From Alteraurantiacibacter hainanensis (GTDB lineage: Bacteria; Pseudomonadota; Alphaproteobacteria; Sphingomonadales; Sphingomonadaceae), in assembly GCF_036321025.1 (NCBI RefSeq), contig NZ_JAZAPB010000002.1, positions 1,302,001 through 1,366,000 of the forward strand: a stretch of DNA of 64,000 bases, read 5' to 3'. Both the position numbers and the translations under genes were made by a program. Positions 1 through 9,129 of this stretch are shown piece by piece. A model generated the notes under the pieces. It was not told the DNA's origin, did no database searches, and was given only the letters and a program-made list of their open reading frames with translations. Each line of letters begins with the position of its first letter. The stretch's first letter is position 1.

Positions 1-1
1 G

Positions 2-562
2 GCTGCCTCGCAACTCGACGAGGCGGTGGCTGCCGAACTCGCTCCGCTCAAGCTCGATGCCGCCCGGTTCAGGACGGCGGTGACGGAACAGCCGGAGGAA
101 AGGTGGGGCCCGCAGGGGATGGACGCGGTGGAGTTCCTGATCGCCACCAATCCGGGTGCCGACTTCGCGCCGCTCAACAAGATCGCCTCGGGCGGGGAAC
201 TCTCGCGTTTCATCCTCGCGCTGAAGGTCGCGCTGGCGGAGCAGGGCGGGGCCGCCACGGTGATCTTCGACGAGATCGACCGCGGCGTGGGCGGCGCGGT
301 CGCGAGTGCCATCGGCGAACGGCTGGCGCGGCTTGCCGGGGAGGGCGGTCAGTTGCTCGCCGTAACCCACAGCCCGCAGGTCGCCGCGCGCGGGCGCACG
401 CATTACATGATCGCCAAGTCGAGCGAGGGCACGGTGACGAAAACCTCCGTCGCCTTGCTGGACGAGGGCGGTCGTCAGGAAGAAATCGCCCGGATGCTCT
501 CGGGAGCGGAAATCACCGAGGAGGCCCGCGCGCAGGCGGACAGGTTGCTGGAAGGCGTGTGA
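2..562 (+). CDS. recN: DNA repair protein RecN, C-terminal part
   Basis: This is the 3' end of an SMC-like ATPase that organises DNA ends in recombinational double-strand-break repair. The reading frame is open from base 2, so the N-terminal Walker A half lies outside the window. What remains has the ABC signature (IASGGELSRF, about nt 182-211), the Walker B stretch ending in FDEID (near nt 265-280) and the H-loop (VTHSPQVAA). It stops at TGA 560-562, and the next gene's ATG overlaps that stop (TGATG). RecN is the first gene of a coupled operon running to ligA, another DNA maintenance gene. Confidence 0.95.
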   Translation, partial: AASQLDEAVAAELAPLKLDAARFRTAVTEQPEERWGPQGMDAVEFLIATNPGADFAPLNKIASGGELSRFILALKVALAEQGGAATVIFDEIDRGVGGAVASAIGERLARLAGEGGQLLAVTHSPQVAARGRTHYMIAKSSEGTVTKTSVALLDEGGRQEEIARMLSGAEITEEARAQADRLLEGV

Positions 563-951
563 TGGACCGGGTGCCGGAAGGGGCAGTCGGATCGAGGCCG
601 GCGCAGGCGATCAGCCTGCTGATCGGAACGCTGCTTGTCACGATCTCCGGGCTGGCCATTTTCTTGCTGATCGCGATCTATGGCTTCTTCATTTTCGCAG
701 GGACCGTGACCCTGACCGGCTGGATCGTATTCGGAGCTTACGCCATCCCGCTGGGGCTCGGCTTTGCCAACGCCGTCGAGATTATTCGAGGTGCGGCATG
801 GCGCGTGGTGCCATGGGTCGTATGGATGATCGTCATCCCGATTATTGCGACGGCCATCTTCTGGTTGGCGGCTCCGCCATCACCGGCCTACATTCCGGAC
901 CGGGATGAGTCGGTCGATCAAACGGTACCTGAAGGAAGGACTGCACAATGA
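562..951 (+). CDS. Small membrane protein of unknown function
   Basis: A 129-residue protein that I do not recognise. After a short polar N-terminus it has about three hydrophobic segments (roughly residues 15-50, 53-70 and 80-100) and a charged C-terminal tail, so it is probably an inner-membrane protein. The start is chosen because ATG 562 overlaps the recN stop, and its own stop overlaps the next gene's ATG at 948 (ATGA). This indicates translational coupling inside the recN-ligA operon. No catalytic motif is visible. Confidence 0.7.
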   Translation: MDRVPEGAVGSRPAQAISLLIGTLLVTISGLAIFLLIAIYGFFIFAGTVTLTGWIVFGAYAIPLGLGFANAVEIIRGAAWRVVPWVVWMIVIPIIATAIFWLAAPPSPAYIPDRDESVDQTVPEGRTAQ

Positions 952-1445
952 AATTGTTCGCAGCAGCGGCTCTGCTCGGCCTTGCGGCCTGCACGGTGCA
1001 GCCTGAAGTCGCCTCCACGCCCGGTCCGCTGCCGCCGCTGGCCCAGCGTCTCGATGCGCCGCGCCTTGCCATGATCGAGCACGTGCTGGCGGGCTACTTC
1101 GCCTCCGATATCACCAATCCGCCGACCGTTTGTGCGAGCTGGCACGACGGGCGCGAGGAAGAGGCACTGCCGCCGGCTGACGAAACCGCGCTCATCGCGC
1201 GTTTCCCGCAACTGGCCCCGATGTCGCGCTGTTCGCGTACGGCCAATGGCTGGCGCGATACCGAGACGGACCAGCCCGCGCTGGTATTCACGCTGCACAA
1301 CTTTACCTGTGCCAGTGAAGAAAGCTGCTCGGCCTGGGGCGGCTACCGCTCCAACGGCGCCAATTCGATGAGCTACCTCTATCGCGGAGAGTGGAACGGC
1401 GACAAATGGGAGTTTACCCGCGACCCGAGGCTCATCGCCGAGTGA
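948..1445 (+). CDS. Putative lipoprotein, unknown function
   Basis: A 165-residue protein with a lipoprotein signal: a short positively charged start, a hydrophobic run and a lipobox ending LAAC at about residue 15. The mature part has several cysteines (a C...C pair near residues 118-124), suggesting a disulfide-containing periplasmic domain. I do not recognise the family. It overlaps the previous gene by 4 nt and the ligA GTG start by 4 nt (GTGA at 1442-1445), so it is part of the same transcript. Confidence 0.7.
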   Translation: MKLFAAAALLGLAACTVQPEVASTPGPLPPLAQRLDAPRLAMIEHVLAGYFASDITNPPTVCASWHDGREEEALPPADETALIARFPQLAPMSRCSRTANGWRDTETDQPALVFTLHNFTCASEESCSAWGGYRSNGANSMSYLYRGEWNGDKWEFTRDPRLIAE

Positions 1446-3520
1446 AAAGTCCAGTGAGCGCAGACATTACCGAAGCAGAGGCCGCCAACGAACTGATGCG
1501 GCTGGCGAAGCAGATTGCGAAGCACAACCGGCTCTATCACGCAGAGGATGATCCGGAGATCTCCGACGCGGAATACGATGCGCTGGTCCGCCGCAACGCC
1601 GAACTCGAGGAGCAATTCCCACATCTCGTCCGCGAGGATTCTCCCAGCAGGGTGGTGGGGCACGAAATCAGCGCCTCTCCCCTCTCCAAGGTGACGCACG
1701 AGGTTCGCATGATGAGCCTCGACAACGCCTTTTCGGACGAGGAGGTGGAGGATTTCGTCGCCCGCGTGCGCCGCTTCCTGTCGCTGGACGAGGACGAGGC
1801 GGTCGACTTCACCGCCGAAGACAAGATCGACGGGCTGTCCTGCTCTCTGCGCTACGAGGAGGGCGAACTGGTGCTCGCCGCAACGCGCGGGGATGGTCAG
1901 GTGGGCGAGAACGTGACGCCCAACGTCCGCCATATCGCCGATATTCCGCAGACGCTTTCCGGCGACGATGTGCCCGACGTGTTCGAGGTGCGCGGCGAAG
2001 TTTACATGGCGAAAGAGGACTTTGCCGCGCTCAATGCTGCGCAGGAGAAAGCAGGCGGAAAGCTGTTCGCCAATCCGCGCAATGCCGCCGCCGGTTCTCT
2101 GCGCCAGAAGGATGCCGAGGTCACGGCAAGGCGGCCGCTGCGGTTCTGGGCGCACGGCTGGGGCGCTGCAAGCGAGGTGCCGGGCGACACCCAGCACGAG
2201 GTGATGCAGCGCATCGCGGAGTGGGGTCTGCCGATCTCGCCCGATCTCAAATTGTGCAAGGATGTGAAGGATATGCTGCGGCATTATCGCAGCATTTCCG
2301 AAGGCCGCGCCGCGCTGCCGTACGAGATCGACGGCGTGGTCTACAAGGTCGACCGGCTCGACTGGCAGAAGCGGCTGGGCTTTGTCGCCAAGGCTCCGCG
2401 CTGGGCCCTGGCGCACAAGTTTCCCGCCGAGCAGGCCGAGACGACGCTGGAGAGCATCGACATCCAGGTGGGCCGGACCGGCAAGCTGACGCCTGTCGGT
2501 CGCCTCACCCCGGTGCTGGTGGGCGGAGTGACGGTGACCAATGTCACCCTGCACAACCGCGACGAGATCCAGCGGCTGGGTGTACGTCCGGGCGACCGGG
2601 TGGTGATCCAGCGCGCCGGTGACGTGATCCCCCAGGTGGTGGAGAACCTCACCCGCGAAGAGGAGCGCCCCGCCTTCGAATTTCCCGATCACTGTCCGGT
2701 CTGCGCCAGCGAAGCGGTGAGCGAGGAAGGCGAGGTCGACGTGCGCTGCACCGGCGGCCTCATCTGCAAGGCGCAGCAGCTCGAAAGGCTCAAGCACTTC
2801 GTCAGCCGCGCGGCACTGGATATCGACGGCATGGGCGAGCGCACGATCGTCGAATTCATGGAGCACGGCTGGCTGGACAACGGTCCCGCCGACATCTTCC
2901 GGCTGAAGGATCGCGAGGCCGATATCCTGGCGCTTGAGGGATGGAAGGAAAAGTCGGTCGAGAACCTCCTCGCCAGCATCGAGGCGCGGCGGCAGCCCGA
3001 TGCCGCGCGGCTGCTGTTCGGGCTGGGCATCCGTCACGTCGGCGCCGTGACGGCGCGCGACCTGATGAAGTATTTTCACGATCTCCCCGCATTGCGCGAG
3101 GCCGCCGAAAAGGCGCGCGCGGGTGACGAGGATGCAGCGGCATCGCTGACCAGCATCGACGGTATCGGCAGCGCCGTGGTGGAGGCGCTGGGCGATTTCT
3201 TCCACGAAGAGCACAACCGGGAAGTCTGGGACGACCTGCTCTCCGAGGTCTCGCCGCCGCGTTACGAAGTGGAAAGCGTGGACAGCCCGGTGGCCGGCAA
3301 GACCGTGGTCTTCACCGGCAAGCTGGAAACCATGAGCCGCGACGAAGCCAAGGCCCAGGCCGAACGGCTGGGGGCAAAGGCCTCCGGGTCGGTCAGCGCC
3401 AAGACGGATCTGCTGGTGGCAGGGCCCGGCGCGGGCTCCAAGCTGAAGAAGGCCGAGGAACTGGGTATCGAGGTGATCGACGAGGCGGGCTGGGCCGAAA
3501 TCGTCGCGGCCGCAGGCTAG
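1442..3520 (+). CDS. ligA: NAD+-dependent DNA ligase LigA
   Basis: Seals nicks in duplex DNA during replication and repair using NAD+. The 692-residue protein has the normal length and order: an N-terminal Ia/adenylation domain with the KIDG nucleophile lysine near residue 128, an OB fold, a zinc finger (CPVC followed by a C-x5-C pair), helix-hairpin-helix repeats and a C-terminal BRCT domain beginning GKTVVFTGKL. GTG 1442 is chosen because it overlaps the upstream stop; GTG 1454 is an alternative. Earlier in-frame starts would extend deep into the lipoprotein gene. The stop TAG shares the CTAG palindrome with the stop of the convergent gene on the other strand. Confidence 0.97.
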   Translation: MKSPVSADITEAEAANELMRLAKQIAKHNRLYHAEDDPEISDAEYDALVRRNAELEEQFPHLVREDSPSRVVGHEISASPLSKVTHEVRMMSLDNAFSDEEVEDFVARVRRFLSLDEDEAVDFTAEDKIDGLSCSLRYEEGELVLAATRGDGQVGENVTPNVRHIADIPQTLSGDDVPDVFEVRGEVYMAKEDFAALNAAQEKAGGKLFANPRNAAAGSLRQKDAEVTARRPLRFWAHGWGAASEVPGDTQHEVMQRIAEWGLPISPDLKLCKDVKDMLRHYRSISEGRAALPYEIDGVVYKVDRLDWQKRLGFVAKAPRWALAHKFPAEQAETTLESIDIQVGRTGKLTPVGRLTPVLVGGVTVTNVTLHNRDEIQRLGVRPGDRVVIQRAGDVIPQVVENLTREEERPAFEFPDHCPVCASEAVSEEGEVDVRCTGGLICKAQQLERLKHFVSRAALDIDGMGERTIVEFMEHGWLDNGPADIFRLKDREADILALEGWKEKSVENLLASIEARRQPDAARLLFGLGIRHVGAVTARDLMKYFHDLPALREAAEKARAGDEDAAASLTSIDGIGSAVVEALGDFFHEEHNREVWDDLLSEVSPPRYEVESVDSPVAGKTVVFTGKLETMSRDEAKAQAERLGAKASGSVSAKTDLLVAGPGAGSKLKKAEELGIEVIDEAGWAEIVAAAG

Positions 3521-4455
3521 AGCGCGCTGCGCAGCGCCGCCGTCACGTCCAGGTGAGCGGGCAATTCGGTATTGGTGTGATGCCAGGCGTTGGCCACCAG
3601 CATGTCTGCCTTGATGCCGCCGCGCGAATTCATGCCGCCGAACCAGTCCCACGCGCCGAAAATGTCGACGACGTCGGTAAAGGCGGAAGGCATGCGGATC
3701 AGCGCGCTGACCGTGGCGATCCGGCCGCCGGTGGCAACGCTCGCCAGGTCGCCCGGCGCGTGCTTCTGCATCTCGTAGAGAGCTTCTGACAGCACCAGGT
3801 TGCCCTTGGAATGTCCGGTCAGCAGCCTGAAGCGGAAATCCGGATGGGAAAGCAGGGCGACGAGGGTGCGGGTATCGCGGCTCTGGCGAACGGCATCGAC
3901 GAGCGTGCCTCCGGTCGACTCGGTGCCGACCATTGCCTCTCGTCCCATCTCGTCCAGCATCTCGAAGCCGTGGCGCAGCGAATTGAGCGCGCCGAACCAG
4001 AAGAAGCCGCCCATCGCCTCGGTCAGCAGGTCGGCGAGGCCATAACCCGAAACAACTCCCGCCACCGGACCACCGGTGGCATCGGCCACGTTACGGGCAA
4101 AGGCCGCCGTGCCCAGAGCGGAGCTGCCCACGCCCGCCACCGCGATCGTCTCCACTTCACGGCCGTGCGCGAGGTAATCCTCGAGAGTGGGGCACAGAAC
4201 GAGCTCGCCTTCGCCGCTGGGAGGCACCACCAGTATCGCCCCTTCGCGCGCGAGATGCGGCGCGATGGACCGTGCCTCGTCCTGCGATATCTTGCCGATG
4301 TCGTAGAACAGCGCATCCAGCAGGGCATTGCGGCGGCGGAAGTTTTCGAGGAGCGCTGCACGAGCCGGATCTTTGGCGACGCTCGCATCGACCGCCATGG
4401 GCAGGAACGACCGGGCGGTTTGCGCTGCGAAAAGCGAACGGGTGGATTCGAGCAT
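3517..4455 (-). CDS. Putative alpha/beta-hydrolase-fold protein
   Basis: A 312-residue protein without a signal peptide. It carries LLTGHSKGN (about residue 215), a GxSxG nucleophile elbow like that of lipase/esterase-type alpha/beta hydrolases, with hydrophobic strands before it. No catalytic Asp/His can be assigned with certainty, though a C-terminal AWHHTN segment could supply the histidine. It is convergent with ligA, the two stop codons sharing CTAG. Substrate and role are unknown. The fold assignment rests on the elbow and its strand-helix context only. Confidence 0.6.
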   Translation of the reverse strand: MLESTRSLFAAQTARSFLPMAVDASVAKDPARAALLENFRRRNALLDALFYDIGKISQDEARSIAPHLAREGAILVVPPSGEGELVLCPTLEDYLAHGREVETIAVAGVGSSALGTAAFARNVADATGGPVAGVVSGYGLADLLTEAMGGFFWFGALNSLRHGFEMLDEMGREAMVGTESTGGTLVDAVRQSRDTRTLVALLSHPDFRFRLLTGHSKGNLVLSEALYEMQKHAPGDLASVATGGRIATVSALIRMPSAFTDVVDIFGAWDWFGGMNSRGGIKADMLVANAWHHTNTELPAHLDVTAALRSAL

Positions 4456-4527
4456 CGGTACCTCCGCGTTTCCTACGCGAGGATACCCTAGATTGTGCAG
4501 TGCAGCAATGCGCCTTCGAAGCGCCGT

Positions 4528-5199
4528 CTAGTCGTTCGGCATCAGATGAATTTCGCGCACGCACGATGTATCGCGCTGCTGCAGCGCGAAGATCACTGCG
4601 TCGGCGATGTCCTGGGACTGCAGCTTCGTGGGCTTGCCCTCGTCGAAGAAGGGCGTGTCCACCATGCCCGGCGTGATGACGGTGCAGCGCCCGCCCCATT
4701 CGCGCATCTCTTCCGCCAGGTTGCCGGCGAACCCCTGCACGAACCACTTGGTGGCGCTGTAGATCGAACCCTGGAAATGCTCGCGGCCCGCCTTGGAGCC
4801 CGTGACGACGAACATGCCCTTCGTCTTGCGCAGGTGCGGCAGCGTGGCGTGCGCGGTGTAGAGCACGGCCATGATGTTGAGATCGACCATGCCGCGCCAT
4901 TCCTCCGGCTTGCCTTTCTCCACGCCGGGGTTGTCGACGCCCTTGCCGGCATTGGCGAAGACGGCGTCGAGCCCGCCGAATTGCTCTACCGCCTTTTCCA
5001 CGGCCTTGTTCAGAGCATCGCGGTCCGTCGCGTCGCAGGGAAGGGCGAGGGCGGCGTCCCCGATTTCGTTCGCCAGCGCTTCCAGCTTGTCCTGGGAGCG
5101 GGCGATCAAGGCGACGTTCCAGCCGGCACTCGCCGCGGCGCGCGCCGTCGCTTCGCCGATACCCGTCGATGCGCCGGTGATGAGCAGTGTCTTGGTCAT
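4528..5199 (-). CDS. Short-chain dehydrogenase/reductase
   Basis: A 223-residue classical SDR of the NADP(H)-type cytosolic oxidoreductases. It has the Rossmann glycine motif TGASTGIGE at residues 8-16, the NAG motif (FANAGKG) and the catalytic YSATK. The conserved serine lies just before (VTGSKAG). ATG 5199 fits the usual SDR start a few residues before the first beta strand; the frame is open further upstream but that extension has no SDR character. Substrate specificity cannot be read from sequence. Confidence 0.85.
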   Translation of the reverse strand: MTKTLLITGASTGIGEATARAAASAGWNVALIARSQDKLEALANEIGDAALALPCDATDRDALNKAVEKAVEQFGGLDAVFANAGKGVDNPGVEKGKPEEWRGMVDLNIMAVLYTAHATLPHLRKTKGMFVVTGSKAGREHFQGSIYSATKWFVQGFAGNLAEEMREWGGRCTVITPGMVDTPFFDEGKPTKLQSQDIADAVIFALQQRDTSCVREIHLMPND

Positions 5200-5275
5200 G
5201 GGATTCCTCTTGGCAGGATTGCGTGTTCGCAAGAGGAAGTGACGGGATGGCCGGTATGTTCCGCGCCGGCGCGGG

Positions 5276-5608
5276 TCAGCCGTCCGTATTCGGAGCGTCG
5301 ATCTCCCCGCGGCCAAGGTCGCGCAGGTCGAAATGGGTGCGGATGTGATCGAGCACGGCAGGATAGAGCGGATTGACGAAGAGCAGCCCCGCATAGGGCT
5401 GTTCCTGCCAGCGCACGGTCGCCTCTATCGGGCCGACCGGGCCAATCCTGATCGTCACGGCCAGATCCGGCGAAAGGTAGCCCATCCTGTCGAACAGGCG
5501 GCAGCCGCGATCCGACAGGTCGACGATGGTTACTTCGCGCTTTCCGTTCCCCGTGCGCAGGGTGCCCTGAATGGAAATGTCGTGACGTTCAGCATTACGA
5601 TTTGCCAT
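5276..5608 (-). CDS. PilZ-domain protein
   Basis: A single-domain protein of 110 residues. An Arg near residue 8 and the later DLSDRGCRL (residues 30-38) match the PilZ c-di-GMP-binding pattern R...(D/N)xSxxG, and the rest fits the PilZ beta barrel, so c-di-GMP binding is plausible but the RxxxR box is degenerate. It stands alone between an SDR and a DUF2459 gene on the same strand. A second single-domain PilZ protein lies at 44716-45045 in this window. The regulated process is not evident. Confidence 0.75.
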   Translation of the reverse strand: MANRNAERHDISIQGTLRTGNGKREVTIVDLSDRGCRLFDRMGYLSPDLAVTIRIGPVGPIEATVRWQEQPYAGLLFVNPLYPAVLDHIRTHFDLRDLGRGEIDAPNTDG

Positions 5609-5723
5609 CTGTCGAACCAGACCCCAGCAATTTGACGATCGACGATAACCCTATAACCACCTCGCACGGGCGACAATGGTGATGAACGTCTGTCGTAAAC
5701 GCCGTGTTTACCATGGCGCAGTT

Positions 5724-6464
5724 CTAGGGCGTGGCCTGGGGCGTCGGAATCCATTTCATCACGCCGCCGGCGAAGGGGGTCCACATGCCCATTTCGATGC
5801 CGGCCTCTGCCAGCGCATCACCCACCCATGTGTTGCAGTTGTTGATCATGGTGTAGCTGCCTGCCGCCTCGTAGTAGGCGTCGTCGACATAGGTGCCCCT
5901 GAGGATTTCGCGCGTGTTTCCGGGCGGGACCGGCGGCAGCGGACGCTCTATCGCGGCGACCAGCCTTTCGTACTGTGCCGATGACAGGCGCACCGGGCGA
6001 TGGTGCTTGCCGGGCAGGGGGCGCACGTAGTGGCTCACCCGCATCAGCGCATCGCCACCCACCGTGGCGATGCGCAGCGCCGTTTCCACCCGCAGATCTC
6101 CCCAGGTCGGCACGTGGAGGAACACTTCGCGCTCTCCCCACCCGATCGAAAGATGGGTCGGAACGCGCCCATAGGCATCGGGCATGGCGGCGCTGGGAAA
6201 GGTTTCGCGCCAGTCCTTGGCCGCGGTGAGGACAGGGACGACGATGCCGGTGTGGGTGCCGTTCGTCTCGACCATGATCTCGACCGAACGCTCGGCTTCG
6301 CGGGCATTCGCGCTCGATGCGTTCTCGGGTATCGAACTGCCGATCCAGCCAGCAAGTGGGTAGCCCAGGACAATCAGGGCCAGCACGCCGGCAAGAACCA
6401 GCGAGGCGCGCAGGAGCGGGCGCCTTATCCGGTGTAGCGGTGACGCAGCCACAGGATGCTCCAC
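5724..6464 (-). CDS. DUF2459 (TIGR02117) family membrane-anchored protein
   Basis: A 246-residue protein with one N-terminal transmembrane or signal-anchor segment (about residues 20-43) and a periplasmic domain. It shows the hallmarks of the DUF2459 family: NGTHTGIVVP, HLSIGWGERE and INNCNTWVGDAL. The conserved His and Cys give a papain/NlpC-like look, but the family's activity is not known to me. The GTG start at 6464 overlaps the end of prmA by 40 nt; GTG 6452 is an alternative. Same strand as prmA and the lactamase gene, likely one transcript. Confidence 0.8.
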   Translation of the reverse strand: MEHPVAASPLHRIRRPLLRASLVLAGVLALIVLGYPLAGWIGSSIPENASSANAREAERSVEIMVETNGTHTGIVVPVLTAAKDWRETFPSAAMPDAYGRVPTHLSIGWGEREVFLHVPTWGDLRVETALRIATVGGDALMRVSHYVRPLPGKHHRPVRLSSAQYERLVAAIERPLPPVPPGNTREILRGTYVDDAYYEAAGSYTMINNCNTWVGDALAEAGIEMGMWTPFAGGVMKWIPTPQATP

Positions 6465-7330
6465 TCACCATTCAGGATGCGGCGATGCAGGCGAAAGCCC
6501 GCGCGGAGGTAGGCGGCGCGCACTCCGCTTTCCTGCCGTTCCAGCAGTCCCGCCAGCAGGATGCTCCCGCGCGGGGCGACGACGTCCGCGAAGTCGCCGG
6601 CCATGTCGATCAGGGGGCCGGCCAGGATATTGGCGATCAGCAGGTCGTAGGGTGCGCGCGCCTGCAGGGCCGGATCGTCCATGCCGTCGGCGATCAACAT
6701 GGCCAGTTGTCCGCGCCCCGTACCCAGCGGGATGGAATTGAGCTGGCAATTATGGACCACCGCGGGGCCGCAGATCGGGTCTATGTCGCTGGCGGTGGCA
6801 TAGGCGCCTGGCCACAGGTCGATCGCGGCAAAGGCCAGCAAACCGGTGCCGGTGCCGATGTCGGCGACACGCCGAGGGTGCAGACCCTGGGCATGCATCT
6901 GGTCGAGCATGCTCAGGCAGCCCGCTGTCGTGGCATGCTGCCCGGTGCCGAAGGCCTGCGCCGCCGGGATGACGAATTCGGTCAGCCGCTTGTCGCCCAG
7001 CGCGGCGTGATCGGGCGTGCGAACCCGGAAGCGACCGGCGAGGATGGGATCGACGCCCTTCTGGCTTTCCGCCACCCAGTCGGTATCGGGCAGCTTCTCG
7101 GCCAGGATCGGCTGGTCGGGATCGTCGAAGAGCGCGTGCAGCGCGGCGCGTTCAACGTCCGTGGGCTTGCCGTTGGTGTAGGCATCAAGCCGCCAGATCA
7201 TCGGTTCCTCTGGATCGACCTCGAACCCGGCAAGCACGATGCTCTCGTCCCAGCCGATGGTCGCATCGCGCCGCTCGAGCGCGGTTTCCACCGCCTGCTT
7301 GGTGGCGACGGTGGAGAGTTTCCAGCTCAC
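6425..7330 (-). CDS. prmA: Ribosomal protein L11 methyltransferase PrmA
   Basis: SAM-dependent methyltransferase that modifies ribosomal protein L11. The 301-residue protein has the family's N-terminal substrate-recognition domain, then the typical AQAFGTGQHATT motif, a SAM-binding motif I (VADIGTGTGLLA) and the substrate loop LLIANILAGPL (NxL replaces the common NPP-type motif, as in other PrmA proteins). The start is GTG 7330, overlapping the upstream lactamase stop by 4 nt (GTGA). Longer frames run into that gene. Cytoplasmic; constitutive housekeeping expression is likely. Confidence 0.93.
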   Translation of the reverse strand: MSWKLSTVATKQAVETALERRDATIGWDESIVLAGFEVDPEEPMIWRLDAYTNGKPTDVERAALHALFDDPDQPILAEKLPDTDWVAESQKGVDPILAGRFRVRTPDHAALGDKRLTEFVIPAAQAFGTGQHATTAGCLSMLDQMHAQGLHPRRVADIGTGTGLLAFAAIDLWPGAYATASDIDPICGPAVVHNCQLNSIPLGTGRGQLAMLIADGMDDPALQARAPYDLLIANILAGPLIDMAGDFADVVAPRGSILLAGLLERQESGVRAAYLRAGFRLHRRILNGEWSILWLRHRYTG

Positions 7331-8274
7331 GATGCGGCCTCTTGCGCCAGCCGGGCCTCCAGCAGTTGCAGCCTGTCCGCGGCATACTGGGCACAGCCCA
7401 TGCCGCTCTCCCAGTCGCCCGCCAGCAGCTTGTCGCGCATGCCGCTGGCCGAGGGGTGGGGCGTGAGCAGGATGTCGCAACCCAGCGCGGCAAGCCGGGA
7501 AAGGCCGTCGCGATAGGCCTGCACGTAGGCCGGATGGTCGGAAAACCGGTAGTCATCGCGGCTGACGGCGGAAAGGCTGTCGGCATAGACGATGGTCTTG
7601 CAGGTGCCGCCTTCGCAGCTTTCCCACTGCCATGTCAGCGCGCCCGGCGTGTGGCCTGGTGTCGCGACCGGCAGGAAATCGTGTCCGGCGATGGTCATAA
7701 CTTCGCCCGGTTCCACCGCGCTGACCAGGCTGCGCGCGATCGGGCGCATCGCCTCGTGCATGCCGTACTGCGGATCGGCGGGGTCGGCTTCCCCGCTCTC
7801 GATGACTTCGAGCGCCTCCGGAGAGGTGAACACCCTGGCGCCGCTGTTCTGATGGATCCACCACAGCCCGCCGACGTGGTCGAAGTGCTCGTGGCTGGTC
7901 AGCACCGCGCGCAGGTTTTCCGGCTGGAAGCCCAGCGTGCGGATATTGCTGAGTACGACGCGGGCCCCGTCGCGCGTGCCGCTGTCGATCAGCACGTGGC
8001 CATCTGCCCCGGCCACCAGGACGGCGGAAATGCCGCAGGTGCCGACGTGGTAGGTGTCGCCATAGACGTGGAAAGGCCGGGCGCGCTTGTCCCAGTCGTC
8101 CCAGTCGGTGCAGGCCTGCGCCCATTCGGATGCGGCAGGAGCACCGGCGCGCGCGGCATCCAGCACCGAGGCACTGGCCGCGGGCACGGGCGGTTGCGGA
8201 GCCACGCATGCCGCCATCGACAGCGGCAGGATTGCCGCGAGCAAGGCTCGCCTAGCGGACAAAGCTGGCTCCAT
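7327..8274 (-). CDS. Subclass B3 metallo-beta-lactamase (lipoprotein-like)
   Basis: A 315-residue exported MBL-fold protein. It has the B3 zinc ligands in order: H128-E-H130-F-D132-H133 (SHEHFDHVGG), H208 (TPGHTPGALTW) and H273 (LLTPHP). The N-terminus is a signal with a lipobox-like SMAAC (Cys 23), so it may be a lipoprotein, or a signal-peptidase-I substrate if that Cys is not used. B3 enzymes hydrolyse penicillins, cephalosporins and carbapenems, and chromosomal B3 enzymes are known from Erythrobacter species. Coupled to prmA downstream and overlapping the upstream SDR by 23 nt; no dedicated regulator lies next to it. Activity is inferred from motifs. Confidence 0.88.
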   Translation of the reverse strand: MEPALSARRALLAAILPLSMAACVAPQPPVPAASASVLDAARAGAPAASEWAQACTDWDDWDKRARPFHVYGDTYHVGTCGISAVLVAGADGHVLIDSGTRDGARVVLSNIRTLGFQPENLRAVLTSHEHFDHVGGLWWIHQNSGARVFTSPEALEVIESGEADPADPQYGMHEAMRPIARSLVSAVEPGEVMTIAGHDFLPVATPGHTPGALTWQWESCEGGTCKTIVYADSLSAVSRDDYRFSDHPAYVQAYRDGLSRLAALGCDILLTPHPSASGMRDKLLAGDWESGMGCAQYAADRLQLLEARLAQEAAS

Positions 8275-8962
8275 TGGCGTCGATCACGGCGCCGGTCATG
8301 CTGGGCGGTGCGTCGAGCGAACAGAACACGGCGATATCGGCGATTTCCTCCGGCTCTGCCACGCGGCCCAGCGGAATGTCGGCCAGCAGGCCGGGGCCGC
8401 CACGGCTTTCCAGGTAGTCGCCCGCCATCGAGGTGTCGGTGAAACCGGGCGTTATGGCAAAGGACAGGATGCCTTCGCCGGCATAGGCGCGCGCGATGGT
8501 CTTGTGCATGGCCACCATGCCGCCCTTCGCGGCGGCATAGTGCCAGTGGCCGGGAGAATCGCCGCGATAGGCGGCGCGGCTGGCGATATGGACGATGCGC
8601 CCGCCGCAACCGCGATCCTGCCAGTGCCGCACGGCAAAGCGGCTGAGCTGAGCGGCGGCGGTCAGGTTGATGCGCAGGGTGTCTTCCCAGCGATCCAGCC
8701 ATTCGATGTCGCTGGCGTGCAGCGGGATCTGCTCGAACAGGCCGGCATTGTTCACCAGCACGTCGATCCGGCCGTCGAGGCGGTCGAGAGCTTCCTGCCA
8801 CAGCATCTGCGGGGCGGGGGGATCGGCGAAGTCGGCCGCTATGGTGCGGGTGTCGATTGCACGCGTGGCATGGCCCATGACGTTGCAACCGCGTTCTGCC
8901 AGCTGATCGGCAATCGCCTGCCCGATGCCCCTGCTGCTGCCGGTGACGAGAATATTGGTCAT
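8252..8962 (-). CDS. Short-chain dehydrogenase/reductase (FabG-like)
   Basis: A 236-residue SDR with TGSSRGIGQ at the N-terminus, NNAG, a serine in HIASRAAY and the catalytic Tyr-Lys pair in YAAAKGG. The C-terminus (GAVIDANGASFVR) fits FabG/BdcA-like enzymes. It is the first gene of the minus-strand set that continues into the B3 lactamase, prmA and the DUF2459 gene. The substrate is unknown. ATG 8962 is the natural start, 4 residues before the first strand. Confidence 0.85.
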   Translation of the reverse strand: MTNILVTGSSRGIGQAIADQLAERGCNVMGHATRAIDTRTIAADFADPPAPQMLWQEALDRLDGRIDVLVNNAGLFEQIPLHASDIEWLDRWEDTLRINLTAAAQLSRFAVRHWQDRGCGGRIVHIASRAAYRGDSPGHWHYAAAKGGMVAMHKTIARAYAGEGILSFAITPGFTDTSMAGDYLESRGGPGLLADIPLGRVAEPEEIADIAVFCSLDAPPSMTGAVIDANGASFVR

Positions 8963-9129
8963 GGCTTCCGCTCATAGCGAGCGCGCGCGCAGTGGGGAAG
9001 TCCGCGGGATTTCATCGGCATCCTGCGGGAAAACGGGCATACCTGCCCGAAGGCCCGCTTGTAACGCGCGCCACAATCGCTAGAGGGAGGGCACGCCTTG
9101 AGGCTCACACTCTCGCGACGGAACTTACC

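Noticed and set aside
1379..3652. A 757-codon minus-strand frame across ligA
   Set aside because: Antisense shadow of ligA, which has all functional motifs; no recognised domain in the shadow.
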